Shown here one piece after another: positions 1 to 5,037 of a stretch of 5,182 bases of DNA (the stretch's first letter is position 1; every line of letters begins with the position of its first letter). The DNA comes from Oribacterium sp. GTDB lineage: Bacteria; Bacillota_A; Clostridia; Lachnospirales; Lachnospiraceae. The notes beneath the pieces were generated by a model. It worked only from the letters and a program-made list of their open reading frames with translations. It was not told the origin of the DNA and did not search any database. The stretch is from contig JAGAXP010000222.1 in the NCBI GenBank assembly GCA_017940955.1, forward strand, positions 1-5,182. The letters run 5' to 3'. A program made the translations under genes and the position numbers.

Positions 1-1
1 C

Positions 2-630
2 CTGCTCTCCATGATCTATACGCAGCTTTTCAACCTGCTCTGTGAGAAGGCAGATGATGTGTATGGCGGGAGACTACCGGTGCATGTCCGGTGCCTGATC
101 GATGAGGCAGCCAATATCGGCCAGATCCCAAACCTGGAAAAGCTGGTGGCCACGATCCGAAGCCGTGAAATATCCGCCTGCCTGGTGTTGCAGGCCCAGT
201 CCCAGCTCAAGGCGATTTACAAGGATAATGCGGATACCATCATCGGCAACATGGACTCCCGGCTCTTTCTTGGCGGAACAGAACCGACCACGTTGAAAGA
301 TCTCAACCAGGCACTCGGCAAGGAGACCATCGACACCTACAATACCGGGGAGAGCCGGGGACGGGAGCAGTCCCATTCCTTGAATTATCAGAAATTGGGC
401 CACGATCTTTTATCCGTAGATGAACTTCAGGTCATGAACGGCGGCAAATGCATCCTGCAGCTGCGTGGCGTCAGGCCCTTCCTCTCGGACAATATGACCT
501 GACCCAGCATCCGAATTATAAATACACGGCAGATTATGATAAGAGGTTCACTTTTGATATTGAGAAGTACCTCGACCACAGACTGAAGCTGAAAGCCAAT
601 GAGCAGTTTGATGTCGTGGATGCCGGATAA
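2..630 (+). pseudogene. virD4: VirD4/TraG-type conjugative coupling protein, C-terminal part, frameshifted
   Basis: This is the C-terminal part of a type IV coupling protein, the membrane-anchored hexameric ATPase that brings the relaxase-DNA complex to the mating channel. The 5' part lies outside the window; the frame is open from base 2. The Walker B region is visible (CLIDEAANIGQIP, Asp-Glu codons at 101-106), followed by ATIRSREISACLVLQAQSQL, IIGNMDSRLFLGG and LQLRGVRPFLSD, all typical of the VirD4/TraG proteins of Clostridia ICEs. At 488-502 the frame reads GAC AAT ATG ACC TGA and stops. One extra A near 491 would restore SDKYDLTQHPNYKYTADYDKRF and keep the frame open to TAA at 628-630. 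The gene therefore appears to carry a one-base deletion that replaces about 43 C-terminal residues with a short wrong tail. The ATPase core before the break is intact, so partial function is possible. A sequencing error in an A run is the main alternative. Family assignment is firm; true inactivation is not. Confidence 0.85.
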
Positions 631-655
631 CAAACAGAATCAGGAGGACATACCG

Positions 656-805
656 ATGGAGTCATAGGATTTACAGGACAACGGAATAATGACGATAGAA
701 ATGAAGTCCTTTGCTATAAGCACACTTGATGATATAGCAGAGGGCTTTTTTCATGCCCGGATTTCGGATCTGCCGGAAAGCAAGCCGTGCCGGCAAGAGA
801 TATGA
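656..805 (+). pseudogene. small reading frame after virD4, interrupted by TAG at codon 4
   Basis: I do not recognise this product. AGGAGG at 642-647 lies 8 nt before an ATG at 656, which is ideal spacing for a real start, but the frame reads Met-Glu-Ser and then TAG at 665-667. The same frame then stays open to TGA at 803-805 and gives a protein-like 45-residue sequence (DLQDNGIMTIEMKSFAISTL at its beginning). An internal ATG at 689 could give a 38-residue product, but it has only a weak Shine-Dalgarno sequence. The start follows the virD4 stop by 25 nt, as expected in a conjugation operon. An intrinsic terminator lies within the frame, which argues against efficient translation of the whole stretch. 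Readings: a small gene killed by a nonsense mutation, TAG readthrough, or a chance open frame. The strong ribosome binding site favours a former gene. Confidence 0.35.
705..751 (+). terminator. intrinsic terminator after virD4
   Basis: A 14-bp stem pairs 705-718 (AGTCCTTTGCTATA) with 733-746 (TATAGCAGAGGGCT), including two G-U pairs, around a 14-nt loop. It is followed at once by a run of six T (746-751). This is a standard Rho-independent terminator on the + strand. It would end or attenuate transcription between the coupling protein gene and maff2, so maff2 would depend on readthrough or on a promoter between 752 and 890. I saw no convincing promoter there. Confidence 0.75.
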
Positions 806-907
806 AAGATAAGGCTTTCGGCGGCGGAACGATCCGGACGGCAACAGGCTGCAAATGCAGCAAAACAAAGTCCAGCCGAAAAAGGCTGAAAAAGAAGGAG
901 GCCCTAT

Positions 908-1123
908 ATGGCATTTTTCAACAGCGCAATCACCGTTTTACAGACCCTGGTCGTAGCCCTTGGCGCAGGTCTCGGTATCTGGGGAGCCATTAACCTGCTG
1001 GAAGGTTACGGCAACGACAACCCCGGCGCGAAGTCGCAGGGAATGAAGCAGCTGATGGCAGGAGGCGGCGTTGCCCTGATCGGCACGACGCTGGTTCCCC
1101 TGCTGTCCGGACTGTTTGGCTGA
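908..1123 (+). CDS. maff2: Maff2 family small membrane protein, copy 1
   Basis: This is a 71-residue protein of the Maff2 family, a small membrane protein found beside the coupling protein and mating-channel genes of Clostridia ICEs. Its exact role is not established. Two hydrophobic, glycine-rich segments are visible (about residues 8-31 and 48-69), joined by a short polar loop containing EGYGNDNPGAKSQGMKQ. This is the layout of a two-helix inner-membrane protein and loosely recalls VirB2/TrbC-type pilin subunits; that comparison is my inference. The start is well supported by AGGAGG at 896-901, 6 nt before the ATG. A small hairpin (CAGCC 873-877 with GGCTG 884-888, loop GAAAAA) sits just before the ribosome binding site. 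The length is full for the family and nothing is broken. A second, diverged copy starts at 5051. Confidence 0.85.
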   Translation: MAFFNSAITVLQTLVVALGAGLGIWGAINLLEGYGNDNPGAKSQGMKQLMAGGGVALIGTTLVPLLSGLFG

Positions 1124-1132
1124 TCTATTGAT

Positions 1133-1181
1133 CCTTACTTTCTCGCTCTTATCATTCGGGATCAAGAGCGAGAAAGTAAGG
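1133..1181. terminator. 18-bp perfect inverted repeat between convergent maff2 and rloB
   Basis: 1133-1150 (CCTTACTTTCTCGCTCTT) is the exact reverse complement of 1164-1181. In the 13-nt gap, ATC 1151-1153 can pair with GAT 1160-1162, leaving a 6-nt loop. The hairpin starts 9 nt after the maff2 stop and lies 21 nt beyond the rloB stop on the other strand, so it could stop transcription from both sides. Neither side has a T run, so it is not a classical intrinsic terminator. It may instead protect 3' ends or mark the edge of the inserted module. The structure is certain; the role is inferred. Confidence 0.6.
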
Positions 1182-1202
1182 CGATGAGATGAATTGATTT
1201 GA

Positions 1203-1871
1203 TTACAGATATGGCTTCAGAGTTTCGATCAGATGATGGATCATCGTTCCGGGGGTGGATCTGCTGGGTGTCTTTCCCGTATTAATCTCTTCCAACATCT
1301 TTGCGTTCCGGATCGCATCATCCATGTAAGGCCGGAGGACATCAAACATATCCGTCCGGTTTTTATAATAGGTTCCAAGGTTTTTTGACTTCAGGCTTTC
1401 GGTAAGTTTCGGCCAGTATTCATCCCGATGGAGGTCCGCCTGCAGGAACATGAAATGGAGCAGAAACCATAACTCGATGCACTGGTTGGACCATATAGGA
1501 TGATACCTGGTTTCGTCTGTGCTTTCTGCGGCACATAGCTCTGCAGTACGGTCAAAGTGCTCAGGCGGGAAATCGTCCTTGTCAAAGACCAGCCAGACAT
1601 GCTTATAAACGTTGTTGCTCCGGGCTACGTCTTTCACCGCCCGGTTAAAGAGGTTTACCGTGTTGTCGCCTTTACCCGAGATATCCAGATGGATGCGATC
1701 CCGGTACTTGGCATCAATCGTTTCTTTGATTTTCTCGAAATACTTCGGTTTGGTTTTCGCCCCTTCGGAAACAATCAGATGATACTCCGGAGAGATCATC
1801 TGCCGGGAATCACGACGGGGCTTCATCCAGGACTTGCCCATGTCCGATTTTTTAGGAGGCTTACGGCTCAT
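1203..1871 (-). CDS. rloB: RloB family protein, probable effector nuclease of an RloA/RloB defence pair
   Basis: This 222-residue protein carries the RloB family marks. Residues 31-45 read HLIVSEGAKTKPKYF, the family's IV-EG-KT-P-YF block. Residues 92-101 read VWLVFDKDDF, an acidic DxD motif after a hydrophobic strand. Residues 127-140 read WSNQCIELWFLLHF. The Glu36 plus Asp97/Asp99 arrangement fits a Toprim-like metal-binding nuclease fold. The N-terminus is strongly basic (residues 3-23). I chose the ATG at 1871 because GGGAGG stands 8 nt before it. The GTG two codons earlier is almost touching that site, so it is less likely. The gene follows the ATPase gene by 2 nt on the same strand, so the two are almost surely co-transcribed and translationally coupled. 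RloB genes were first named as ORFs linked to restriction loci. Pairing with an ATPase suggests phage defence, by analogy with other ATPase/Toprim pairs such as PARIS. Family call strong; nuclease activity and target inferred. Confidence 0.85.
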   Translation of the reverse strand: MSRKPPKKSDMGKSWMKPRRDSRQMISPEYHLIVSEGAKTKPKYFEKIKETIDAKYRDRIHLDISGKGDNTVNLFNRAVKDVARSNNVYKHVWLVFDKDDFPPEHFDRTAELCAAESTDETRYHPIWSNQCIELWFLLHFMFLQADLHRDEYWPKLTESLKSKNLGTYYKNRTDMFDVLRPYMDDAIRNAKMLEEINTGKTPSRSTPGTMIHHLIETLKPYL

Positions 1872-1873
1872 CG

Positions 1874-3076
1874 TCACACCTCCCAGCTCAGCATATTCCT
1901 GAGGTAGGGGTCAGCGCCATACCGACCTTCCAGATACTGCTTATCATAAGCTGCGGTATTGTTGATAGGATCGTTATTCTCCTTGCGGAGCTCAGAGAGA
2001 GAATAGACCTCACTGCTGTTTTCCGAATTCAAAGCGGCGAACCAGATTTCGTCCCTGCGGAAGATGCTGTTCTTCATTGTGGACATGTCGTGCGAAGTAA
2101 AGAGCAGCTGGGCTCCGTTTCTGTTGATCTCCGGGTTTGTAAAGAGCCGGATGACATAGCGGAGAAGCTTCGGATGCAGCTTGGCATCCAGTTCATCAAC
2201 GATTACCAGACGTCCCTCCTTCAGGGCCATCAGGATGACCGGAAGAGCGGCAAAGAGCTTGCGGGTTCCGTCGGACTCACTGGAAAAGGGGAGCTCATAG
2301 AGCGTATCATGCAGGGTCCTCTGCAGGTAAAATTCATTGCTCTGCTGATCAAACCGGTACCCGGTGATGCCGATCCCCATGTCGTTCATCATGGTAAGGA
2401 ACTGCTTCTTTGAAATGTCGTCATCGGAGAGAAGGATCTGCTGCTCGGCCAATGGATTCGCATAGTTTCTGATGATACACTCTTCAAACCAGCGAATGAC
2501 TTCTGCAATCACGGGGATGGAATAGCCTATCGCAAGGAAGGAGAGCAGCGGCATCTTGGCATTTACTTCGGTGTTGATGTTCTTACTCCCGAGAATGGTT
2601 CCAAGTGAGATTCCTTCATGATTTCTTTCAAAGACCTTTGCTGCCCGGCTGGCCCCGAGCTTGCGGCGATAGAGTGTTTCTTCCTCTATTACGCCGCCCC
2701 GAAGCACAATATAGTAGCGGTATTCATATTCACCGATGCGGAAAAAAAGCTGGAAGCGGGAAGGCTCCTCCCGGGAATCCTCATCGAACAGATAGGGGAC
2801 ACAGGATACCTTCTGCTGCATAATGAAACGGGCGTGATTCTTGCCAAGCTCATAGACGGGCTCAGTAACAAGAGAGATCACGCACCCCAGGGCGGCAAGA
2901 AGGTTGGACTTGCCGCCGCCATTCGGGCCGTAGATCACACCAACCGGCAGAATATCATTTCCCTTTTCAGTCTTTATAAGGCTGTCCTTGAACTCAGAAA
3001 GAGCCGCAGCCTGGAAATCGAATGTGGTTTCATCTCGATAGGAGCGGAAGTTGCTGAATGAAAACTGGCATAACAT
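1874..3076 (-). CDS. rloA: RloA-like AAA/ABC-type ATPase, first gene of the defence operon
   Basis: This 400-residue ATPase belongs to the AAA_15/AAA_21 group (SMC/ABC-like heads). Numbered from the ATG at 3076, it shows an N-terminal FSFSNFRSY strand-loop; Walker A GPNGGGKS at 50-57; an ABC-signature-like SDGTRKL at 268-274; Walker B VIVDE at 291-295, followed by LDAKLHP; and the switch histidine in TSHD (His329). No catalytic residue is missing. The middle region lacks a long coiled coil, so it is a compact head ATPase rather than a full SMC protein. A TTG six codons upstream is in frame, but its codons are part of the Shine-Dalgarno sequence, so the ATG is the start. It lies directly upstream of rloB and opposite in direction to the conjugation genes. 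In such pairs the ATPase is thought to sense a phage signal and control the effector; that role is inferred here. Confidence 0.88.
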   Translation of the reverse strand: MLCQFSFSNFRSYRDETTFDFQAAALSEFKDSLIKTEKGNDILPVGVIYGPNGGGKSNLLAALGCVISLVTEPVYELGKNHARFIMQQKVSCVPYLFDEDSREEPSRFQLFFRIGEYEYRYYIVLRGGVIEEETLYRRKLGASRAAKVFERNHEGISLGTILGSKNINTEVNAKMPLLSFLAIGYSIPVIAEVIRWFEECIIRNYANPLAEQQILLSDDDISKKQFLTMMNDMGIGITGYRFDQQSNEFYLQRTLHDTLYELPFSSESDGTRKLFAALPVILMALKEGRLVIVDELDAKLHPKLLRYVIRLFTNPEINRNGAQLLFTSHDMSTMKNSIFRRDEIWFAALNSENSSEVYSLSELRKENNDPINNTAAYDKQYLEGRYGADPYLRNMLSWEV

Positions 3077-3081
3077 GATAG

Positions 3082-3091
3082 CCACCTCCTT
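3082..3091 (-). promoter_or_regulatory. Shine-Dalgarno sequence that fixes the rloA start
   Basis: On the minus strand AAGGAGGTGG stands 5 nt before the ATG at 3076-3074 (8 nt counted from the AGGAGG core). It is a near-perfect anti-16S match. It rules out the upstream in-frame TTG as the start, because that codon overlaps this site. Confidence 0.8.
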
Positions 3092-3103
3092 CAACTGGTC
3101 TCA

Positions 3104-3125
3104 TTCATGCCAATGATAGCATGAA
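3104..3125. promoter_or_regulatory. palindrome over the rloAB -10 box, candidate operator
   Basis: TTCATGC (3104-3110) and GCATGAA (3119-3125) form a perfect 7-bp inverted repeat with an 8-nt spacer. The spacer holds the -10 hexamer of the rloAB promoter, so a dimeric repressor bound here would block RNA polymerase. No regulator gene lies next to it in the window, so the regulator could be RloA, RloB or a host protein. The symmetry is seen; the regulatory role is inferred. Confidence 0.4.
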
Positions 3126-3141
3126 CCCATTGAGAAATCAA
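3113..3141 (-). promoter_or_regulatory. sigma-70-type promoter of rloAB
   Basis: On the minus strand TTGATT (3141-3136) and TATCAT (3118-3113) are separated by exactly 17 nt. The -10 box differs from TATAAT at one position and the -35 box keeps TTGA. Transcription would start near 3106 and give a leader of about 30 nt with the rloA ribosome binding site. The surrounding DNA is AT-rich. Confidence 0.6.
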
Positions 3142-3201
3142 TATTTAAAGCCTAAATACAAAAAATAATTACGAAAAACGACTTTAAAACTGAATTTTGG
3201 G

Positions 3202-3247
3202 CAGCTTAGGAGAAATACGAACCCGTGAACCTTGAATCCTGAAGCTG
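3202..3247 (+). other. hairpin in the rloA-IS110 intergenic region, possible small-RNA element
   Basis: CAGCTTAGGA (3202-3211) pairs with TCCT (3237-3240) and AAGCTG (3242-3247), with G3241 bulged, giving a 10-bp stem around 25 nt. It is followed 14 nt later by an intrinsic terminator, and no + strand gene precedes it. The arrangement would suit a short structured transcript ending at 3299. I could not place a convincing + strand promoter in the AT-rich DNA at 3120-3200 (TTGAGA at 3130-3135 is the best -35-like box, with a poor -10). Confidence 0.3.
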
Positions 3248-3261
3248 AGCTGAATACTACA

Positions 3262-3299
3262 TAGCCTGTGTTCATTAAACCGAACGCGGGCTATTTTTT
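3262..3299 (+). terminator. intrinsic terminator, first of a tandem pair
   Basis: TAGCCTGTGTTC (3262-3273) pairs with GAACGCGGGCTA (3282-3293) over 12 bp with two G-U pairs and an 8-nt loop, followed by six T (3294-3299). This is a textbook Rho-independent terminator on the + strand. The 150 bases before it contain no supported gene on that strand, so what it terminates is unknown: a small RNA, or stray transcription entering from the rloAB side. Confidence 0.75.
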
Positions 3300-3342
3300 A
3301 TGTCCTTTTCTGCAGGTGCACATGCAGATAAAGGGCATTTTT
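3300..3342 (+). terminator. intrinsic terminator, second of a tandem pair
   Basis: It starts right after the first terminator. ATGTCCTTT (3300-3308) pairs with AAAGGGCAT (3330-3338) including one G-U pair, then CTGCA (3310-3314) pairs with TGCAG (3323-3327) across a small internal loop. T3338-T3342 form the U tail. Weaker than the first because of the internal loop, but well formed. Two terminators in a row would insulate the DNA downstream from upstream transcription. Confidence 0.6.
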
Positions 3343-3402
3343 GTTTTCAAACCATATCAAACCGGTGGAGAACCTGCCGGTAACAAGAAGGAGGACTCTA
3401 GT

Positions 3403-3462
3403 GTGAAAGAAAGTAGAGGACAGCCAAAAACTGGCGCACTTAAGCAAGCTATTGAAAAATAG
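3403..3462 (+). CDS. 19-codon reading frame with strong ribosome binding site, next to the IS110 element
   Basis: AAGGAGG ends 7 nt before a GTG at 3403, giving an expected product MKESRGQPKTGALKQAIEK and a TAG at 3460-3462. The product is hydrophilic and basic and I do not recognise it. The ribosome binding site is as good as those of the real genes here. It lies just after the tandem terminators and just before the presumed right end of the IS. It could be a leader peptide, an intact tiny gene, or the 5' remnant of a gene cut by the insertion. The last reading is attractive because another open + strand frame resumes on the far side of the IS (4987-5049). The TAG lies inside a GCTATT-gaaa-AATAGC hairpin (3448-3463) that may already belong to the element. 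In-frame extension upstream to 3268 would run through both terminators and is unlikely. Confidence 0.35.
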   Translation: MKESRGQPKTGALKQAIEK

Positions 3463-3495
3463 CCTTTTGCGACAAGGTTGATTTATATGGGCTTG

Positions 3496-4758
3496 CTAAG
3501 AGGCAAGCAGGGATTCTTCTATAATCCCCTCTGCAATTAAAAGCTTCTTAGCCTGTTTGATAGCCTTCTCTTTCTGTTTTTCCTTGAGGGGTTCGGGCAT
3601 ATCAATCTTGTACAGATCGGTGGGATTCCATACTTCGCCTGTAGACAGCATTTGATAGGCGGCTGTAAGGATCATCCTGGCGATCGCAATAATGGCACGT
3701 TTCTTACCACGGCGTTTCATGATGCGCTCATATTTGGCTTTGTAGTAAGGAGACTTGTTGGATTTCACGGCTGCATGGGCAACTTGTACCAATGCAGGTT
3801 TGAGGTAGACACCGGCACGTGTGATCCGAACAGATTTCTTCTTACCGGCTGACTCGTTATTACCCGGAGTCAAGCCAGCCCAGCAGCATAAGCGCTTGGA
3901 GTTAGAAAACTGTGACATATCCGTACCAATCTCAGAAATGATGGTGATCGCAGAGTTTCGATCAACTCCGGGAATGGTACACAGTAACTTGACAGCATTA
4001 TCATAAGGTTCGACCAACGAATCAATCATTGAGTCTATATCGGAGATTGTAGACGTGATATAATCCATGTGTGCGTGGACGAGGCGCATGCGGTATTTCT
4101 GGGAATCAGTCATCTGATAACCTTCGATGGATTCAATGACACTCTCGGACTTCTTCTTGAGTGAGCGAAGGAGTCTGGAGGATATTTCTTCGTGGTTGAT
4201 GGAGTTGTCGGACTGTTCGAGAAGGTAATCGATCACAGAGGTGGCTGATTTCCCAAAGATATCGGAAACAACCGAATCTAATGCGACATTACAGACAGTA
4301 AGCGCATTCTGAAATCGATTCTTCTCACTGCTTCTGCAGGAGGTAAGTTTATACCGGTATCTCGTAAACTCCCTGAGAATACGGATTTCTTTACACGGTA
4401 TATAACTTCCCGGCACAAGCCCCAGTCTGAACAGATCCCCGATCCACTTGGAATCTTTGGTATCGTCCTTGTTACCTTTGACAGCCTTTACCCATTTGGG
4501 ATTGGCGATGGTGACGTTGATCTCGTCTTCCAAAAGGTTGAACACAGGTATCCAGTACTTACCAGTAGATTCCATGCAGATATCACGACAGGAATTGTCC
4601 AACAGCCATTTCTTAAACTCAAGAATGGAATTGTTGAAGGTGGAGAAGCGCTTCTTCTGGTAAGAAGGCTGAACTCCGGAAGTGGTTTTGATGATTGTGG
4701 CAACGAGAAAAGATTTGTGAACATCGACACCACAGCAGGTCTGATAAACAACTTTCAT
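3496..4758 (-). CDS. IS110-family transposase (DEDD recombinase)
   Basis: This is a 420-residue RNA-guided recombinase of the IS110 family. The N-terminal RuvC-like DEDD domain shows Asp12 in GVDVHKSF, Glu63 in ICMESTGKYW and the D-x-x-D pair Asp99/Asp102 in KDDTKDSKWIGDLFRLGLVP. The C-terminal Transposase_20 domain shows LLCTIPGVDRNSAITIISEIG (about 258-278), then CCWAGLTPGNNESAGKKKSV with the candidate catalytic Ser303, and ITRAGVYLKPALVQVAHAA. All expected catalytic residues are present and the length is normal, so the enzyme is probably active. I chose the ATG at 4758 because AAGGAG precedes it by 8 nt and the protein then begins MKVVYQTCCGVDVHKS, as is usual in the family. The 21-codon upstream extension has no such support. 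A GCTTGC/GCAAGC inverted repeat (3491-3508) spans the stop codon. Family call is firm. Confidence 0.95.
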   Translation of the reverse strand: MKVVYQTCCGVDVHKSFLVATIIKTTSGVQPSYQKKRFSTFNNSILEFKKWLLDNSCRDICMESTGKYWIPVFNLLEDEINVTIANPKWVKAVKGNKDDTKDSKWIGDLFRLGLVPGSYIPCKEIRILREFTRYRYKLTSCRSSEKNRFQNALTVCNVALDSVVSDIFGKSATSVIDYLLEQSDNSINHEEISSRLLRSLKKKSESVIESIEGYQMTDSQKYRMRLVHAHMDYITSTISDIDSMIDSLVEPYDNAVKLLCTIPGVDRNSAITIISEIGTDMSQFSNSKRLCCWAGLTPGNNESAGKKKSVRITRAGVYLKPALVQVAHAAVKSNKSPYYKAKYERIMKRRGKKRAIIAIARMILTAAYQMLSTGEVWNPTDLYKIDMPEPLKEKQKEKAIKQAKKLLIAEGIIEESLLAS

Positions 4759-4784
4759 AGGCAAAGCTCCTTTCTGAAAAATAG

Positions 4785-4965
4785 AGAGAAGCCATTGACT
4801 GTTCCACCACACATTTAACAAGAGTTAAAACAATTCTTAGTGTACGGTCTAAGAGAGCCACTTATTTGTGCTTGGAAGGTGGAACTTACACTGATTAATA
4901 TGCTGTCTAAAACGAGAGAGTTTTTACGACTCACCTCCCCGTGCTTTGTAGTATAGCTTCTCGCT
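4785..4965 (-). ncRNA. candidate IS110 bridge RNA in the transposase leader
   Basis: IS110-group elements make a structured bridge RNA from the noncoding end before the transposase, with one loop reading the target and another reading the element's own ends. The leader here has the right place and size. Minus-strand pairings include TCTCG 4959-4963 with CGAGA 4913-4917; an 8-bp perfect stem between 4878-4885 and 4801-4808 (GTTCCACC/GGTGGAAC); and a 6-bp hairpin at 4835-4854 (TCTTAG/CTAAGA). The motif AAGCAC-N6-GTG occurs twice (4946-4932 and 4873-4859, minus strand) with different central bases, as might be expected of two guide loops. The second loop resembles DNA just outside the element at 5007-5018. 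Limits are estimated from the -10 box and the transposase ribosome binding site. Confidence 0.45.
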
Positions 4966-4968
4966 TTA

Positions 4969-4974
4969 ATTATA
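4969..4974 (-). promoter_or_regulatory. TATAAT -10 box for the IS110 leader RNA and transposase
   Basis: A perfect TATAAT lies on the minus strand just before the structured leader. No good -35 box stands 16-18 nt upstream (the DNA there reads TCGACT or nearby). This would suit IS110 elements, where the full promoter forms only when the two ends join in the excised circle, the -35 box coming from the other end. A candidate partner is TTGTCG at 3475-3470 (minus strand). The circle model is inferred. Confidence 0.4.
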
Positions 4975-5017
4975 GGCAGGACGTAGAGGGTAGTCGATAC
5001 TTTCATCACTATTTGTG

Positions 5018-5037
5018 CCGCCGACCGAAAGCGGCGG
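5018..5037 (+). other. GC-rich hairpin just before maff2 copy 2
   Basis: CCGCCG (5018-5023) pairs with CGGCGG (5032-5037) around the loop ACCGAAAG. It ends 3 nt before the GGAG ribosome binding site of maff2 copy 2, so it could affect translation of that gene. It also lies beside the presumed left end of the IS110 element, and several IS110/IS1111 elements prefer structured targets. Either role is inferred. Confidence 0.4.

Larger units (their letters stand above)
3463..4986 (-). mobile_element. IS110-family insertion sequence (ends approximate)
   Basis: The element consists of one transposase gene on the minus strand, a short 3' flank and a noncoding 5' leader of more than 200 nt, the usual plan of the IS110 group, in which the long noncoding end precedes the transposase. 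I see no terminal inverted repeats and no clear target duplication, as expected for this family. The exact ends cannot be fixed: the side after the transposase lies somewhere in about 3440-3490 and the leader side in about 4975-5018. The coordinates given are a working estimate. It is oriented against the conjugation genes and sits between the tandem terminators and maff2 copy 2. Confidence 0.6.

Noticed and set aside
787..993. 68-codon + strand frame running into maff2 copy 1
   Set aside because: It overlaps the well-supported maff2 start in another frame, lacks a good ribosome binding site, and reads as low-complexity basic sequence.
1557..1907. 116-codon + strand open frame opposite rloB and the rloA end
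   Set aside because: Antisense shadow of a well-supported RloB gene; no start signal and no family features.
2618..3061. 147-codon + strand open frame opposite rloA
   Set aside because: It is the antisense of the ATPase N-terminal half including Walker A, has no ribosome binding site, and gives no recognisable protein.
3202..3299. Retron or T-box riboswitch in the hairpin-terminator block
   Set aside because: There is no reverse transcriptase gene nearby, no T-box core sequence, and no downstream amino-acid gene; only hairpins and terminators can be supported.
3268..3462. 64-codon + strand frame through the tandem terminators
   Set aside because: It would start inside a terminator stem and cross both terminators. 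Only its last part, from the GTG at 3403, has a ribosome binding site.
4759..4821. N-terminal 21-codon extension of the transposase
   Set aside because: The AAGGAG site serves the ATG at 4758, where the usual family N-terminus begins; the extension covers leader RNA sequence.
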